Origin: a virus
Reading direction: 5' to 3' (one strand)
Length of the DNA stretch: 64,000 bases
IMG/VR virus record: IMGVR_UViG_3300034103_001442
Location: 62,001 to 126,000 of that record
The notes below the pieces were generated by a model. The model worked only from the letters and a program-made list of their open reading frames with translations. It was not told where the DNA came from and did no database searches. The translations under genes and the position numbers were made by a program. Position 1 is the stretch's first letter. Each line of letters opens with the position of its first letter. Of the stretch, positions 50,137 to 55,844 are shown in pieces.

Positions 50137-50256
50137 TCAGCCCTTTTTTTGGCTCTTTCTATTAATTTTTTTACCCTGACCGAAAATGCGCTCCCAGTTT
50201 TTGTCAAACTGTTTTTTTGGGATGCTCAACGGTCTTTGTTTACTACCTTTGGACAT
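50137..50256 (-). CDS. Small basic conserved phage protein, 39 aa
   Basis: MSKGSKQRPLSIPKKQFDKN then WERIFGQGKKINRKSQKKG. The MSKGSKQRP...FDxNWxxIFG pattern is conserved across many podo- and myoviruses. Function unknown. Lies one base after the HNH stop. Confidence 0.7.
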   Translation of the reverse strand: MSKGSKQRPLSIPKKQFDKNWERIFGQGKKINRKSQKKG

Positions 50257-50257
50257 A

Positions 50258-50830
50258 TCAATTTTTCCAAACACGACTGTTCTTTGGGATACTCGCCATC
50301 AAGTATTCCATTTGATCAGCGAGCACCTTACGATTTTTCAGTAGTATACGTTCATGCACAGTTGGTGCATATGGAACATAGATCAAATGCATCTTGGCTT
50401 CTTCTGGTGTACGGTTGCCTTTACGATGATTACATGAACGGCAAGCAGTGACACAGTTAGTCCACTGATTTGTACCGCCTCGGGATTTCGGATGAACATG
50501 GTCAATCGTCAATTGGCTTGATGAAAACTCATCACCACAGTATGCACAAATATGCCAGTCACGAGCATACAACGTCATTCGATCAGCAAATTTGGTTTGT
50601 TGATTGTAAAACTTATCACCAAGCAATGGACCACTGACACCGATGATTGAAGAAATATCAATGCGTGATTGCTCGCCAAAATTGTTACGCCCACCAAACA
50701 TGGACTTCACTTTGGTTCCCAATTCCCACAACACTTTTTCTTTTGCGTAATAACAAGCAGCCATTTCAAAATTCACCCAGTCTTTGGGCATGCCGCCTTT
50801 ATCAACAACCAATACCAGTGACACAATCAA
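50258..50830 (-). CDS. HNH endonuclease
   Basis: 190 residues. Zinc-binding CAYCG and CRSCNHRKGN flank the HNH core (SQLTIDHVHPKSRGGTNQW). Starts at GTG (50830) with GGAG. May be a homing enzyme or act in DNA processing; related proteins are common in T4-like phages near tRNA clusters. Confidence 0.85.
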   Translation of the reverse strand: MIVSLVLVVDKGGMPKDWVNFEMAACYYAKEKVLWELGTKVKSMFGGRNNFGEQSRIDISSIIGVSGPLLGDKFYNQQTKFADRMTLYARDWHICAYCGDEFSSSQLTIDHVHPKSRGGTNQWTNCVTACRSCNHRKGNRTPEEAKMHLIYVPYAPTVHERILLKNRKVLADQMEYLMASIPKNSRVWKN

Positions 50831-50833
50831 CTC

Positions 50834-50953
50834 CTACCAGTGATGGATAATATTTGCTATGATAAAAATACAAGTTACGATTTCTAGGGCACGGATACAC
50901 CACCAAATAACTGGTGTATGTTTTTCAACTTTTCTACTATATCTAGTGATCAT
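50834..50953 (-). CDS. Tiny membrane protein, 39 aa
   Basis: MITRYSRKVEKHTPVIWWCI then RALEIVTCIFIIANIIHHW: a basic N-terminus and one hydrophobic segment. A CATAAATA box ends five bases before its ATG. Its stop overlaps the HNH ribosome binding site. Confidence 0.45.
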   Translation of the reverse strand: MITRYSRKVEKHTPVIWWCIRALEIVTCIFIIANIIHHW

Positions 50954-50957
50954 ATTT

Positions 50958-50965
50958 TATTTATG
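50958..50965 (-). promoter_or_regulatory. Late promoter-like box CATAAATA
   Basis: Minus strand, directly after the tRNA-Leu 3-prime end; could start a late transcript over the tiny membrane gene and the HNH gene. Confidence 0.4.
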
Positions 50966-51047
50966 GTGCCCAGAAGAGGACTCGAACCTCCATGCCTTTC
51001 GACGGCAGATTCTAAGTCTGCTGTGTATACCATTCCACCATCTGGGC
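50964..51047 (-). tRNA. tRNA-Leu (UAG)
   Basis: 84 nt with long variable arm; anticodon loop CTTAGAA, T loop TTCGAGT, acceptor GCCCAGA, encoded CCA. Confidence 0.95.
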
Positions 51048-51058
51048 GTTTTAAATTT

Positions 51059-51148
51059 TGGCGGAAGCGGAAGGATTCGAACCTTCGTGTCCCGTTAAGG
51101 ACTGCTTGTTTTCAAGACAAGTGCGATCAACCACTCTGCCACGCTTCC
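51059..51148 (-). tRNA. tRNA-Ser (UGA)
   Basis: 90 nt, long variable arm, anticodon loop CTTGAAA, acceptor GGAAGCG/CGCTTCC, encoded CCA. Confidence 0.95.
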
Positions 51149-51160
51149 AAAATTTTATTC

Positions 51161-51478
51161 CTACGAATTTATCTTATAATACTCTTTCATGATAAAAAAG
51201 TCAAGCGCCTTAACAATCTTGCTAATCCTATAGGACTGATTGTCACCTGCCGCTTGACGTGTTTGATGGTTTACTAGATGTAACTCATAAACCAAATCTT
51301 CAAATGTAATACTTTTGTTTCTAATTTTCCGTAGTATTTCACGGTATTGTTCCGCGTATTGATATACTTCTTTGTTGTATGAAATACCACTAGCAGATGC
51401 ACCTTTGTTATCAAGCGCATCGCAAAGCATATCAACATGCGGCTGTAAATCTTCGAACCGTAATTTCTTTTGTGTCAT
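51161..51478 (-). CDS. Hypothetical protein within tRNA cluster, 105 aa
   Basis: MTQKKLRFEDLQPHVDMLCD start; helical and soluble, no recognised family. It contains the promoter for the two tRNA genes downstream in its 3-prime end. Ribosome binding site poor. Confidence 0.5.
   Translation of the reverse strand: MTQKKLRFEDLQPHVDMLCDALDNKGASASGISYNKEVYQYAEQYREILRKIRNKSITFEDLVYELHLVNHQTRQAAGDNQSYRISKIVKALDFFIMKEYYKINS
51176..51204 (-). promoter_or_regulatory. Promoter for Ser/Leu tRNAs, TTGACT-17-TATTAT
   Basis: -10 TATTAT 51176-51181, -35 TTGACT 51199-51204 (minus), just upstream of tRNA-Ser. Confidence 0.65.
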
Positions 51479-51483
51479 AAAAT

Positions 51484-51557
51484 TGGAGCGGGATGCGAGA
51501 ATCGAACTCGCGCGTAAACCTTGGCAAGGTTTCAGGCTACCATTACATCAATCCCGC
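51484..51557 (-). tRNA. tRNA-Gly (GCC)
   Basis: 74 nt; anticodon loop TTGCCAA, acceptor GCGGGAT/ATCCCGC, encoded CCA. Confidence 0.95.
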
Positions 51558-51564
51558 ATAAATA
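51557..51564 (+). promoter_or_regulatory. Late promoter-like box CATAAATA, plus strand
   Basis: Five bases upstream of the ATG of the small plus-strand ORF; the T4 late geometry would place +1 on that ATG. Confidence 0.4.
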
Positions 51565-51569
51565 GTTAT

Positions 51570-51746
51570 ATGGAAATATCGAATGTAAAAGAAAATAGTT
51601 TGATACAAGGTAATTTAGTCGAAAAACCTAAACCTGTACCGCAAGTACCTTCCGAGTCCAGTTTACTCTCAACACCGCCAGAAGAAATTCAAAAAAATAT
51701 AGAGCGTTGGAGAGAGTTTAATGAACGCATACATGTAGTTGTTTAA
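51570..51746 (+). CDS. Small plus-strand protein in tRNA cluster, 58 aa
   Basis: MEISNVKENSLIQGNLVEKP start and TPPEEIQKNIERWREFNERI end. It is the only plus-strand gene in the cluster and fills the gap between two minus-strand tRNAs. No ribosome binding site, but a late promoter-like box at leaderless distance. No family recognised. Confidence 0.45.
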   Translation: MEISNVKENSLIQGNLVEKPKPVPQVPSESSLLSTPPEEIQKNIERWREFNERIHVVV

Positions 51747-51748
51747 AA

Positions 51749-51823
51749 TGGTGCGCGATGAGAGGGTCGAACTCCCGACATTTGCCGTGTAAAGGCACTA
51801 CTCTACCACTGAGTTAATCGCGC
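51749..51823 (-). tRNA. tRNA-Val (UAC)
   Basis: 75 nt; anticodon loop TTTACAC, acceptor GCGCGAT/ATCGCGC, encoded CCA. Confidence 0.95.
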
Positions 51824-51824
51824 A

Positions 51825-52121
51825 TTAATTCGTCAACACTCTATATAGACCATAAGTGTCTACAATAGTCAATAGCAAATAATTAGCAAACATACCAAAA
51901 CTATTTCGTGTCCATGCCGCCCAAGCATACATGGCGCAACCACTCATCCAAAATGGATATAACAATTTGAGTGGTGGATCGGGAACAGTTACAGCCATAG
52001 CAACGGTGCAACCGATACTGATAATCCAAGCGATCACTTCAACGCAAAATCTAAACGGATACGATTGATAATCGGTTTTCGCCCAATTCCATGTATCAAC
52101 CATTGCTTTTTTGATAATCAT
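51825..52121 (-). CDS. Conserved membrane protein, 98 aa
   Basis: The block WAKTDYQSYPFRFCVEVIAW followed by IISIGCTVAMAVTVPDPP and CAMYAWAAWTRNSFGM is strongly conserved in marine T4-like phages. Three hydrophobic segments. Strong GAGGG ribosome binding site between tRNA genes. Function unknown. Confidence 0.65.
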   Translation of the reverse strand: MIIKKAMVDTWNWAKTDYQSYPFRFCVEVIAWIISIGCTVAMAVTVPDPPLKLLYPFWMSGCAMYAWAAWTRNSFGMFANYLLLTIVDTYGLYRVLTN

Positions 52122-52134
52122 AGTTCCCTCAATT

Positions 52135-52210
52135 TGGCGCGCTCGGCAGGATTCGAACCTGCGTATATCTGCTTAGAAGGCAGATGCCTCATCCACTAGA
52201 CTACGAGCGC
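52135..52210 (-). tRNA. tRNA-Arg (UCU)
   Basis: 76 nt; anticodon loop CTTCTAA, acceptor GCGCTCG/CGAGCGC, encoded CCA. Confidence 0.95.
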
Positions 52211-52211
52211 A

Positions 52212-52285
52212 TGGAGCAGAGTAGGAGAATCGAACTCCTTTGACCAGCTTGGAAGGCTGGGACACAACCAATATGCCAACTCTGC
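52212..52285 (-). tRNA. tRNA-Gly (UCC)
   Basis: 74 nt; anticodon loop CTTCCAA, acceptor GCAGAGT/ACTCTGC, encoded CCA. Confidence 0.95.
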
Positions 52286-52292
52286 GTAACAC

Positions 52293-52377
52293 TGGTGCGA
52301 CTGGTCGGACTTGAACCGACATGGCTAACGCCGACAGATTTTAAGTCTGTTGTGTATACCGATTCCACCACAGTCGC
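52293..52377 (-). tRNA. tRNA-Leu (UAA)
   Basis: 85 nt, long variable arm; anticodon loop CTTAAAA, acceptor GCGACTG, encoded CCA. Confidence 0.95.
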
Positions 52378-52382
52378 GAAAA

Positions 52383-52459
52383 TGGTCGGACAGAGAGGAT
52401 TCGAACCTCCGACCCTCTGCTCCCAAAGCAGATGCACTACCAGGCTGTGCTACTGTCCG
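52383..52459 (-). tRNA. tRNA-Pro (UGG)
   Basis: 77 nt; anticodon loop TTTGGGA, acceptor CGGACAG/CTGTCCG, encoded CCA. A strong promoter lies nine bases upstream. Confidence 0.95.
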
Positions 52460-52467
52460 ATTTATAC

Positions 52468-52496
52468 ATTATAAGTTAGTGATGAAATAAAGTCAA
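52468..52496 (-). promoter_or_regulatory. Internal tRNA-cluster promoter, TTGACT-17-TATAAT
   Basis: -10 TATAAT 52468-52473, -35 TTGACT 52491-52496 (minus): consensus sigma70 element between tRNA-Met and tRNA-Pro. Confidence 0.8.
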
Positions 52497-52497
52497 G

Positions 52498-52574
52498 TGG
52501 TGCGCCCACTAGGACTTGAACCTAGAATCAACAGATTATGAGTCTGCTGCATTAACCAATTATGCTATAGGCGC
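52498..52574 (-). tRNA. tRNA-Met or Ile2 (CAU)
   Basis: 77 nt; anticodon loop CTCATAA, encoded CCA. CAU can be Met or, after lysidine modification, Ile; the sequence alone does not decide. Confidence 0.9.
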
Positions 52575-52578
52575 GAAA

Positions 52579-52653
52579 TGGAGTTGCGGACTGGACTCGC
52601 ACCAGCATAGAACAGTTTTGCAGACTGTCGCCTAACTTCTCAGCCACCGCAAC
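52579..52653 (-). tRNA. tRNA-Cys (GCA)
   Basis: 75 nt; anticodon loop CTGCAAA, acceptor GTTGCGG/CCGCAAC, encoded CCA. T loop is TGCGAGT, with G in place of the usual second T. Confidence 0.9.
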
Positions 52654-52654
52654 A

Positions 52655-52725
52655 AAATTTACTGATCGGTAAAATTTTGTTAACAATAATTAACAATGTC
52701 AAAAAATTTACTGATCGGGAAAATT
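52655..52725. repeat. Two near-palindromic direct repeats between tRNA genes
   Basis: AAAATTTACTGATCGG followed by N and AAAATTT occurs at about 52655 and again at about 52701. Each copy can fold on itself (AAAATTTAC against GTAAAATTTT, loop TGATCG). Position between tRNA-Cys and a CAU tRNA suggests a processing or insertion scar. Confidence 0.6.
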
Positions 52726-52801
52726 TGGTAGCAACGGTTGGACTCGAACCAACGATAAACTCCGTATGAAGGAGGTGCATTAGCCACTATGCTACGTTGC
52801 C
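52726..52801 (-). tRNA. tRNA (CAU), Met or Ile2
   Basis: 76 nt; anticodon loop TTCATAC with a C-U mismatch at the stem top, acceptor GGCAACG/CGTTGCT, encoded CCA. Confidence 0.85.
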
Positions 52802-52803
52802 AT

Positions 52804-52890
52804 TGGCGGAAGGCAGTGTACTCGAAACACATTCCCAAAGGGAACCATCTGTTTAGCAAACAGCGACAGATCCTCTCTGCTTTACCTTCC
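52804..52890 (-). tRNA. tRNA-Ser (GCU)
   Basis: 87 nt, long variable arm; anticodon loop TTGCTAA, acceptor GGAAGGT, encoded CCA. Confidence 0.93.
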
Positions 52891-52895
52891 TAAAA

Positions 52896-52972
52896 TGGCG
52901 ACTCGGATGGGACTTGAACCCACGACCTCATGCGTGACAGGCATGTGAACTAACCAACTGTTCTACCGAGCC
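52896..52972 (-). tRNA. tRNA-Asp (GUC)
   Basis: 77 nt; anticodon loop CTGTCAC, acceptor GGCTCGG/CCGAGTC, encoded CCA. Confidence 0.95.
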
Positions 52973-52976
52973 AACT

Positions 52977-53053
52977 TGGTGGGACAAGATGGATTCGAAC
53001 CATCGACCTCAGTCTTATCAGGACTGTGCGCTAACCAACTGTGCCATTGTCCC
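52977..53053 (-). tRNA. tRNA-Ile (GAU)
   Basis: 77 nt; anticodon loop CTGATAA, acceptor GGGACAA/TTGTCCC, encoded CCA. Confidence 0.95.
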
Positions 53054-53059
53054 GAATAA

Positions 53060-53146
53060 TGGTGGGAAAGGAAGGATTCGAACCTACTCAGCCGATTGGC
53101 GACAGATTTACAGTCTGTTGTGACTCTCCAACTTCACCGCTTGCCC
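53060..53146 (-). tRNA. tRNA-Tyr (GUA)
   Basis: 87 nt, long variable arm; anticodon loop CTGTAAA, encoded CCA. Acceptor GGGCAAG/CTTTCCC and the T stem each hold one mismatch. Confidence 0.9.
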
Positions 53147-53155
53147 ACATAAACT

Positions 53156-53229
53156 TGGCTGAGGCGCATGGATTCGAACCACGATAAGCAGGATCAAAAC
53201 CTGCTGTCCTGCCGTTAGACGACGCCTCA
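53156..53229 (-). tRNA. tRNA-Gln (UUG)
   Basis: 74 nt; anticodon loop TTTTGAT, acceptor TGAGGCG/CGCCTCA, encoded CCA. Confidence 0.95.
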
Positions 53230-53461
53230 AAAATAAAATGCTTCCCCCTGCAGGCGGTTTTTGTCGTCCCACCACAAACACTTATGTGGTATCCGCATCC
53301 CAACACAGGGAGATTGTCGTATTGCCAACGCTGAACTTCATCAGGGAGATCACTATGGGAATCCAACCCATTTCTCATCATGCGTGTCGCACTAGCCATT
53401 GGATTCATGGCACGTTATGATAGCCGACACGTACATTGCTGCAGAGGTGTCGGGCATATTT
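53230..53461 (-). ncRNA. Structured non-tRNA segment 1 in the tRNA cluster
   Basis: A 230-base gap with no convincing gene. On the minus strand CCGACAC and GTGTCGG form a 7-bp stem (about 53422-53451), and CCTGCAGGGGG lies at the other end. A reading frame here runs into tRNA sequence and is not credible. May be a stable RNA released by processing of the tRNA precursor, as T4 RNAs C and D are. Confidence 0.4.
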
Positions 53462-53536
53462 TGGTGGAGGATGAGAGAATCGAACTCTCAACTCTGCGAT
53501 GCAAACGCAGCGTGTTCCCATTAGCACTAATCCCCC
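53462..53536 (-). tRNA. tRNA-Ala (UGC)
   Basis: 75 nt; anticodon loop TTTGCAT, acceptor GGGGGAT/ATCCTCC, encoded CCA. Confidence 0.95.
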
Positions 53537-53698
53537 AATAAGGTGTGGGCTACCATTTAAGGTTTGTTCTTAATCCTTACCCCCACACAGCAAGGTTGCG
53601 ATCCGTTCTGCCTCATAATTCGATCAGTGCTACCGAAACGGATAAGCCCTTACACTGATAGGATGAACCCGACAGAGCGCGCCTGCAGGTCACCAAGA
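53537..53698 (-). ncRNA. Structured non-tRNA segment 2 in the tRNA cluster
   Basis: Contains GTGTGGG paired with CCCACAC (about 53542-53588) enclosing AAGG/CCTT, and ATCCGTTT paired with AACGGAT (about 53597-53645). No T-loop sequence, so not a tRNA. No ORF that stays clear of the tRNAs. Confidence 0.4.
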
Positions 53699-53773
53699 TG
53701 GCTGGCGAGGATGGGATCGAACCATCGACAGGCTGATTAACAGTCAGCTGATCTACCTCTGATCTACTCGCCA
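53699..53773 (-). tRNA. tRNA-Asn (GUU)
   Basis: 75 nt; anticodon loop CTGTTAA, acceptor TGGCGAG/CTCGCCA, encoded CCA. Confidence 0.95.
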
Positions 53774-53785
53774 AAAAAATTAAAC

Positions 53786-53860
53786 TGGCTCCCCGATACG
53801 GACTCGAACCGCAACCAACAGTTTTGGAGACTGCGATGCTACCAATTACACCATCGAGGA
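53786..53860 (-). tRNA. tRNA-Trp (CCA)
   Basis: 75 nt; anticodon loop CTCCAAA, acceptor TCCTCGA/TCGGGGA, encoded 3-prime CCA. Confidence 0.93.
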
Positions 53861-53872
53861 ACAATCACAATA

Positions 53873-53948
53873 TGGTGAGACCACTGGGACTCGAACCCAG
53901 AACTTACGAGTTAAAAGCACGTTACTCTACCAGTTGAGTTATGGTCTC
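53873..53948 (-). tRNA. tRNA-Lys (UUU)
   Basis: 76 nt; anticodon loop CTTTTAA, acceptor GAGACCA/TGGTCTC, encoded CCA; one mismatch in the anticodon stem. Confidence 0.93.
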
Positions 53949-53962
53949 AAATTCATAATATA

Positions 53963-54037
53963 TGGTGAACCCAAGGGAATTCGAATCCCTATTCCATCCG
54001 TGAAAGGGATGTGTCCTAACCGTTAGACGATGGGTCC
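53963..54037 (-). tRNA. tRNA-Glu (UUC)
   Basis: 75 nt; anticodon loop CTTTCAC, acceptor GGACCCA/TGGGTTC, encoded CCA. Confidence 0.95.
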
Positions 54038-54039
54038 GC

Positions 54040-54129
54040 AAAAGGTGCTGGTTACTCATCCAGCGTCACAATGTGCTTCGGGGTGACAGTCTCCGCTGCT
54101 ACGAACTTCTGATAGCAGTCAGGTTAAAT
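54040..54129 (-). ncRNA. Structured non-tRNA segment 3 in the tRNA cluster
   Basis: Three consecutive stems on the minus strand: CTGCTA/TAGCAG, GTCAC/GTGAC and CTGG/CCAG. Compact enough to be a 90-nt stable RNA between tRNA-Thr and tRNA-Glu. Confidence 0.45.
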
Positions 54130-54205
54130 TGGTGCCTTCAGAGAGACTCGAACTCCCAACCTACTGATTACAAATCAGTTGCACTACCAATTGTGCTATG
54201 AAGGC
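54130..54205 (-). tRNA. tRNA-Thr (UGU)
   Basis: 76 nt; anticodon loop TTTGTAA, acceptor GCCTTCA/TGAAGGC, encoded CCA. Confidence 0.95.
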
Positions 54206-54463
54206 AAAACCTTGATACCTGCCCCAACTCCCGCAGATATCGGTGGCTTCCCGCATACAAGTATGCATCGAAACCTTACCCAGTGTCCTATAATTTTAAA
54301 CAACTTTTTGCCGCTTGGACAAAAATTCCTGCTTACCTAATACAGGACGGTCTTTTCGTAACCGTGGCTCTCAACCGCCGAACTTCGCTATCGGTGCGCC
54401 TGTATGCGCTTATGATACAGGTCAAGTTGTTGGTGGGTAAGTAACCTTACCTCATCCAACATA
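54206..54463 (-). ncRNA. Long structured leader RNA of the tRNA operon
   Basis: About 258 bases from the promoter at 54470 to the first tRNA, with no ORF over 24 codons. Clear hairpins on the minus strand: GGTAAGGTTACTTACC, CCTGTAT/ATACAGG and GCATACTTGTATGC. Long structured leaders before tRNAs are unusual; it may be a separate stable RNA. Confidence 0.5.
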
Positions 54464-54469
54464 GAAAGA

Positions 54470-54498
54470 AGTATACATTAAGTCAGAAAATAAAAAAA
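54470..54498 (-). promoter_or_regulatory. Promoter of the main tRNA operon
   Basis: -10 TATACT 54470-54475, 17-base spacer, TTTTTT at -35 (minus). Confidence 0.55.
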
Positions 54499-54520
54499 GT
54501 GTTTTTTAAAAAATTATTTA

Positions 54521-54703
54521 TTAAGAATAAACAAAAGTGATGATAAGAGAAAACAAAACTGCAAACCCAAGAATGATGTAGATATCTCGCCGAGCAATCT
54601 TGTTATTTTTTAATTCATCCCAAGTCAACTTCGGCTTGATTGGACACCCTTTGCTATAGCAACTCTGTTCCATTTCCTTGTTACAAACGTGACAAAATTT
54701 CAT
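54521..54703 (-). CDS. Small Cys-rich membrane protein, 60 aa
   Basis: MKFCHVCNKEMEQSCYSKGC with a CxxC knuckle and further cysteines, and a C-terminal membrane segment (YIILGFAVLFSLIITFVY). GGAG six bases before the ATG at 54703. Function unknown. Confidence 0.6.
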   Translation of the reverse strand: MKFCHVCNKEMEQSCYSKGCPIKPKLTWDELKNNKIARRDIYIILGFAVLFSLIITFVYS

Positions 54704-54816
54704 AGTGACTCCACGTGCCACTTGTAAAGTAAGTTTTTCAAACGTTTGGGGAACATTTCCCAAGGAACATACCACTTACTCAAGCAAAACATCGCAATTC
54801 GACCTTTGATACTCAT
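54700..54816 (-). CDS. Tiny basic protein, 38 aa
   Basis: MSIKGRIAMFCLSKWYVPWE then MFPKRLKNLLYKWHVESL. AGGTGAG precedes the ATG and the stop overlaps the next start (ATGA). It is the first gene after a TTGACT promoter. Function unknown. Confidence 0.55.
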   Translation of the reverse strand: MSIKGRIAMFCLSKWYVPWEMFPKRLKNLLYKWHVESL

Positions 54817-54850
54817 TTTACTCACCTACTAATAATTAAACGATAGTAAG

Positions 54851-54879
54851 AGTATATTGAGTTCTTGAAATTAAGTCAA
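54851..54879 (-). promoter_or_regulatory. Promoter, TTGACT-17-TATACT
   Basis: -10 TATACT 54851-54856, -35 TTGACT 54874-54879 (minus), overlapping the regA stop region. Confidence 0.75.
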
Positions 54880-55277
54880 GGGGTCTTTTTTCTACCGATG
54901 TTGTACTTGGTTACCAGTTCCCAGTCATTTTTCTCTTTGTACGGAAGGATCTTCACCTGACTCAATGGGACAACTGGTTCAGCAGTTTTGCTGGCATCAA
55001 CAATCTTAACCAAACCCCACTCTTGGAGTAGGTTGGCAATCGTGTTTCGACGACCTTGATCTGACTCAGAAAACTCTGTTGGCTTACCATCAAGCGCAAA
55101 CAACTCTTTGAAATGAACGATGTAATACTTGCCTTGCTTATGAAGGATGTGGCAAGATTGATAGAGTGTTTTTTCTTTTCTTGAGGCAACACCGATGCGT
55201 GTCAAAGTTTCACGGACTTTCAAGAAGTCATCTTCTGTCTTAAGTATGACCTCTACTAGTGATTCTACTGAACTCAT
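54876..55277 (-). CDS. regA: RegA translational repressor
   Basis: 133 residues. DFLKVRETLTRIGVAS, LYQSCHILHKQGKYYIVHFK and RRNTIANLLQEWGL align with T4 RegA over its length. RegA binds AU-rich ribosome binding sites of early mRNAs and represses them. Position after gp62 is the T4 order. Confidence 0.93.
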   Translation of the reverse strand: MSSVESLVEVILKTEDDFLKVRETLTRIGVASRKEKTLYQSCHILHKQGKYYIVHFKELFALDGKPTEFSESDQGRRNTIANLLQEWGLVKIVDASKTAEPVVPLSQVKILPYKEKNDWELVTKYNIGRKKTP

Positions 55278-55279
55278 TT

Positions 55280-55669
55280 TTATCCACCTTTGTCAAATTC
55301 TTTTAATTGTTGTAGTTGTTCAGGTGATAGAATTTGAATAGCAGATCTTGCCTTCTTCATGTTGTAACCATAACATCTGGCGACCGCTTCCAAATCACTG
55401 TCTTCCTTCTTCTTCGCCCATTTGCTATATCGCTTCTTGGGTCTAACAATATTTATTAAATACTGATACTGAAGTTTGTTATCCAAGTGATGGTTACCAT
55501 TCATCACGTTAGCATACTGAATTGTATCGGGGAAGTAAGACAAAGCACTGTTGATAAGCCACGCATTGTATGACTTTTCCGCAAGTTGATCGTTCTCAGT
55601 GCCTCGCATCAAATCTTTTTTACTAAAGTTGATGGAGTCTACAAAATCAAATGGATTCATCTTTGCCAT
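55280..55669 (-). CDS. 62: Clamp loader small subunit, gp62
   Basis: 129 residues. NPFDFVDSINFSKKDLMRG, SYNAWLINSALSYFPDT and ANVMNGNHHLD match the gp62 family. Forms the clamp loader with gp44 and loads gp45. GAGGAAC ribosome binding site. Confidence 0.88.
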   Translation of the reverse strand: MAKMNPFDFVDSINFSKKDLMRGTENDQLAEKSYNAWLINSALSYFPDTIQYANVMNGNHHLDNKLQYQYLINIVRPKKRYSKWAKKKEDSDLEAVARCYGYNMKKARSAIQILSPEQLQQLKEFDKGG

Positions 55670-55844
55670 TTTTGTTCCTCAAAACTTCAGCAGACTTGTC
55701 GAAAAATTCAGCGCAAGGCTCACAAATTTCCAACTCAATCAAACCTTCTTGAACCTGCATTCGCAAAATAGAAAACTCTTCATTTGGTTTCTTTTTTGCA
55801 TAACACATTTTGCATTTGCCTTTAGTGAGTATGTCAAAAATCAT
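55647..55844 (-). CDS. Small zinc-finger-like protein, 65 aa
   Basis: CKMC and CEPC knuckles separated by about 30 residues (KCKMCYAKKKPNEEFSILRM). Sits between gp44 and gp62 with ATGA overlap; not present in T4 at this place. Function unknown. Confidence 0.6.
   Translation of the reverse strand: MIFDILTKGKCKMCYAKKKPNEEFSILRMQVQEGLIELEICEPCAEFFDKSAEVLRNKNGKDESI

Noticed and set aside
52201-52437. 78-codon frame over three tRNA genes
   Set aside because: Entirely made of tRNA-Gly, tRNA-Leu and tRNA-Pro sequence.
53088-53408. 106-codon minus-strand frame across tRNA-Gln and the structured spacer
   Set aside because: Its C-terminal part is translated tRNA sequence and there is no ribosome binding site.
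53613-53864. 83-codon minus-strand frame over tRNA-Asn and tRNA-Trp
   Set aside because: Runs through two tRNAs; chance open frame.
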